From Flavisolibacter sp. (lineage in GTDB: Bacteria > Bacteroidota > Bacteroidia > Chitinophagales > Chitinophagaceae): a DNA stretch of 6,991 bases. A model generated the notes under the pieces. That model worked only from the letters and a program-made list of their open reading frames with translations. It was not told the DNA's origin and ran no database searches. Below are positions 6,695 through 6,991 of the stretch, one piece after another; position 1 is the first letter of the stretch, and each line of letters opens with the position of its first letter. A program made the translations under genes and the position numbers. Where the stretch lies: positions 6,041 to 13,031 of the forward strand of contig JAGIAB010000048.1 in the NCBI GenBank assembly GCA_017745135.1. Reading direction: 5' to 3'.

Positions 6695-6716
6695 AAAACC
6701 GCTTAACAGCGGTTTT
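6695..6716. terminator. Bidirectional intrinsic terminator between convergent genes
   Basis: A 9-bp stem (AAAACCGCT at 6695-6703 with AGCGGTTTT at 6708-6716) has a 4-base loop. T-runs follow on both strands: TTTTCTTTTTAT on plus, and TTTTTTATTTG on minus. It starts directly after the stop of the plus-strand 55-aa ORF and lies 21 bp beyond the stop of the minus-strand barrel-protein gene, so it can serve both. Confidence 0.5.
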
Positions 6717-6737
6717 CTTTTTATAGCACTTTGCTCA

Positions 6738-6991
6738 TTAATACCTGCCGGGTGGCGGAGGCGGGCTTTCTCTTAAGCCTCTTGAATTGAACTGCATATT
6801 TCTGCCACCTGCTCTATTCAAATTTCTACCACCTGTTCTATTCAAACTATAAGTAAACGATAGCATGAAGTAACGACGGATGACATTGGTACGTGTATCC
6901 TGGAAACCGTTTTCAAATATGCTTCTGTTCACACTTTGGTTTTGATTGAAAATATCATGCACCTCCAGCTTCAGTTGACCTGCTTTGTTTT
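6738..6991 (-). CDS. Outer-membrane beta-barrel (TonB-receptor-like) protein, C-terminal end only
   Basis: About 83 residues are visible, entering from the right edge; the frame is open to base 6991. An apparent GTG start at 6962 is only an internal valine, since the reading continues upstream as NKAGQLKLEVHDIFNQNQSV. This 'GQLKL.V.D.FNQN.S..R' pattern, then DTRTNVIRRYFMLSFTYSLNR, is the typical last beta-hairpin of the Bacteroidota outer-membrane beta-barrel family (OMP_b-brl_3, TonB-dependent-receptor-like, often with an N-terminal carboxypeptidase-regulatory domain). YFMLSFTYSL is the likely last strand and BAM recognition signal. After it comes a tail of about 35 residues rich in Gly, Arg and Asn with a duplicated LNR(T/A)GGRN unit, ending in PPPPPGRY. 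Such proteins sit in the outer membrane and may import ligands; substrate and N-terminal domains cannot be seen. It is the kind of client the SurA-like chaperone nearby would serve, though that chaperone is general. Confidence 0.5.
   Translation of the reverse strand, partial: NKAGQLKLEVHDIFNQNQSVNRSIFENGFQDTRTNVIRRYFMLSFTYSLNRTGGRNLNRAGGRNMQFNSRGLRESPPPPPGRY
6799..6846 (-). repeat. Tandem direct repeat, 2 x 24 bp, in the tail of the barrel-protein gene
   Basis: Bases 6799-6822 and 6823-6846 are adjacent copies differing at two positions (22 of 24 identical). The unit is a multiple of three, so each copy encodes one LNR(T/A)GGRN octapeptide and the frame is kept. One difference is synonymous and one gives Thr/Ala. 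The arrangement points to a recent slippage duplication. Confidence 0.5.

Noticed and set aside
1..6991. Mobile element, CRISPR array, tRNA, rRNA or riboswitch
   Set aside because: No transposase, regularly spaced repeats, cloverleaf or conserved RNA motif could be seen; the only tandem repeat is the coding 24-bp pair.

Overview
The window suggests a member of the Bacteroidota, most likely the Chitinophagaceae or a near relative. The evidence is the protein types (an outer-membrane beta-barrel receptor of the OMP_b-brl_3 kind, a SurA-like chaperone with a Gln after the signal cleavage site, and the long Bacteroidota-type PurF relative). The moderate-to-low GC, the lack of Shine-Dalgarno sites and the TAnnTTTG-type -7 boxes before two genes fit as well. 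The family-level placement is inference.

Layout, read in the direction of transcription from the right edge. On the minus strand, 6991-6738 is the C-terminal end of an outer-membrane beta-barrel protein. It ends at a two-way terminator (6695-6716) shared with a small convergent plus-strand ORF (6527-6694, 55 aa, one hydrophobic segment). A short divergent spacer (6411-6526) separates that ORF from a minus-strand gene for an unrecognised 194-aa exported protein (6410-5826), which has its own terminator (5737-5761). Next comes a SurA-like periplasmic chaperone/peptidyl-prolyl isomerase (5698-4325), with a near-ideal -7 box before its ATG and a strong terminator after it (4262-4290). Then follows a large soluble sensor histidine kinase with five PAS domains and a NarL/DegS-type transmitter (4219-1550). 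Last, 32 bp further on, is a PurF-type amidophosphoribosyltransferase (1517 to beyond the left edge).

These are mostly separate transcription units, not one pathway. Two themes stand out. One is envelope biogenesis: a barrel protein, a chaperone of the type that escorts such barrels, and an exported protein. The other is a cytoplasmic sensor kinase followed by a nucleotide-biosynthesis gene. The kinase and purF could be co-transcribed, but a perfect -7 box sits in the gap before purF. I see no IS element, CRISPR array, tRNA, rRNA, phage or defence module. The most interesting points are the altered glutaminase motif and insertion in the PurF relative, the split active-site residues of the SurA-like protein, the alternating PAS layout of the orphan kinase, the small convergent ORF, and the tandem 24-bp repeat in the tail of the barrel protein.
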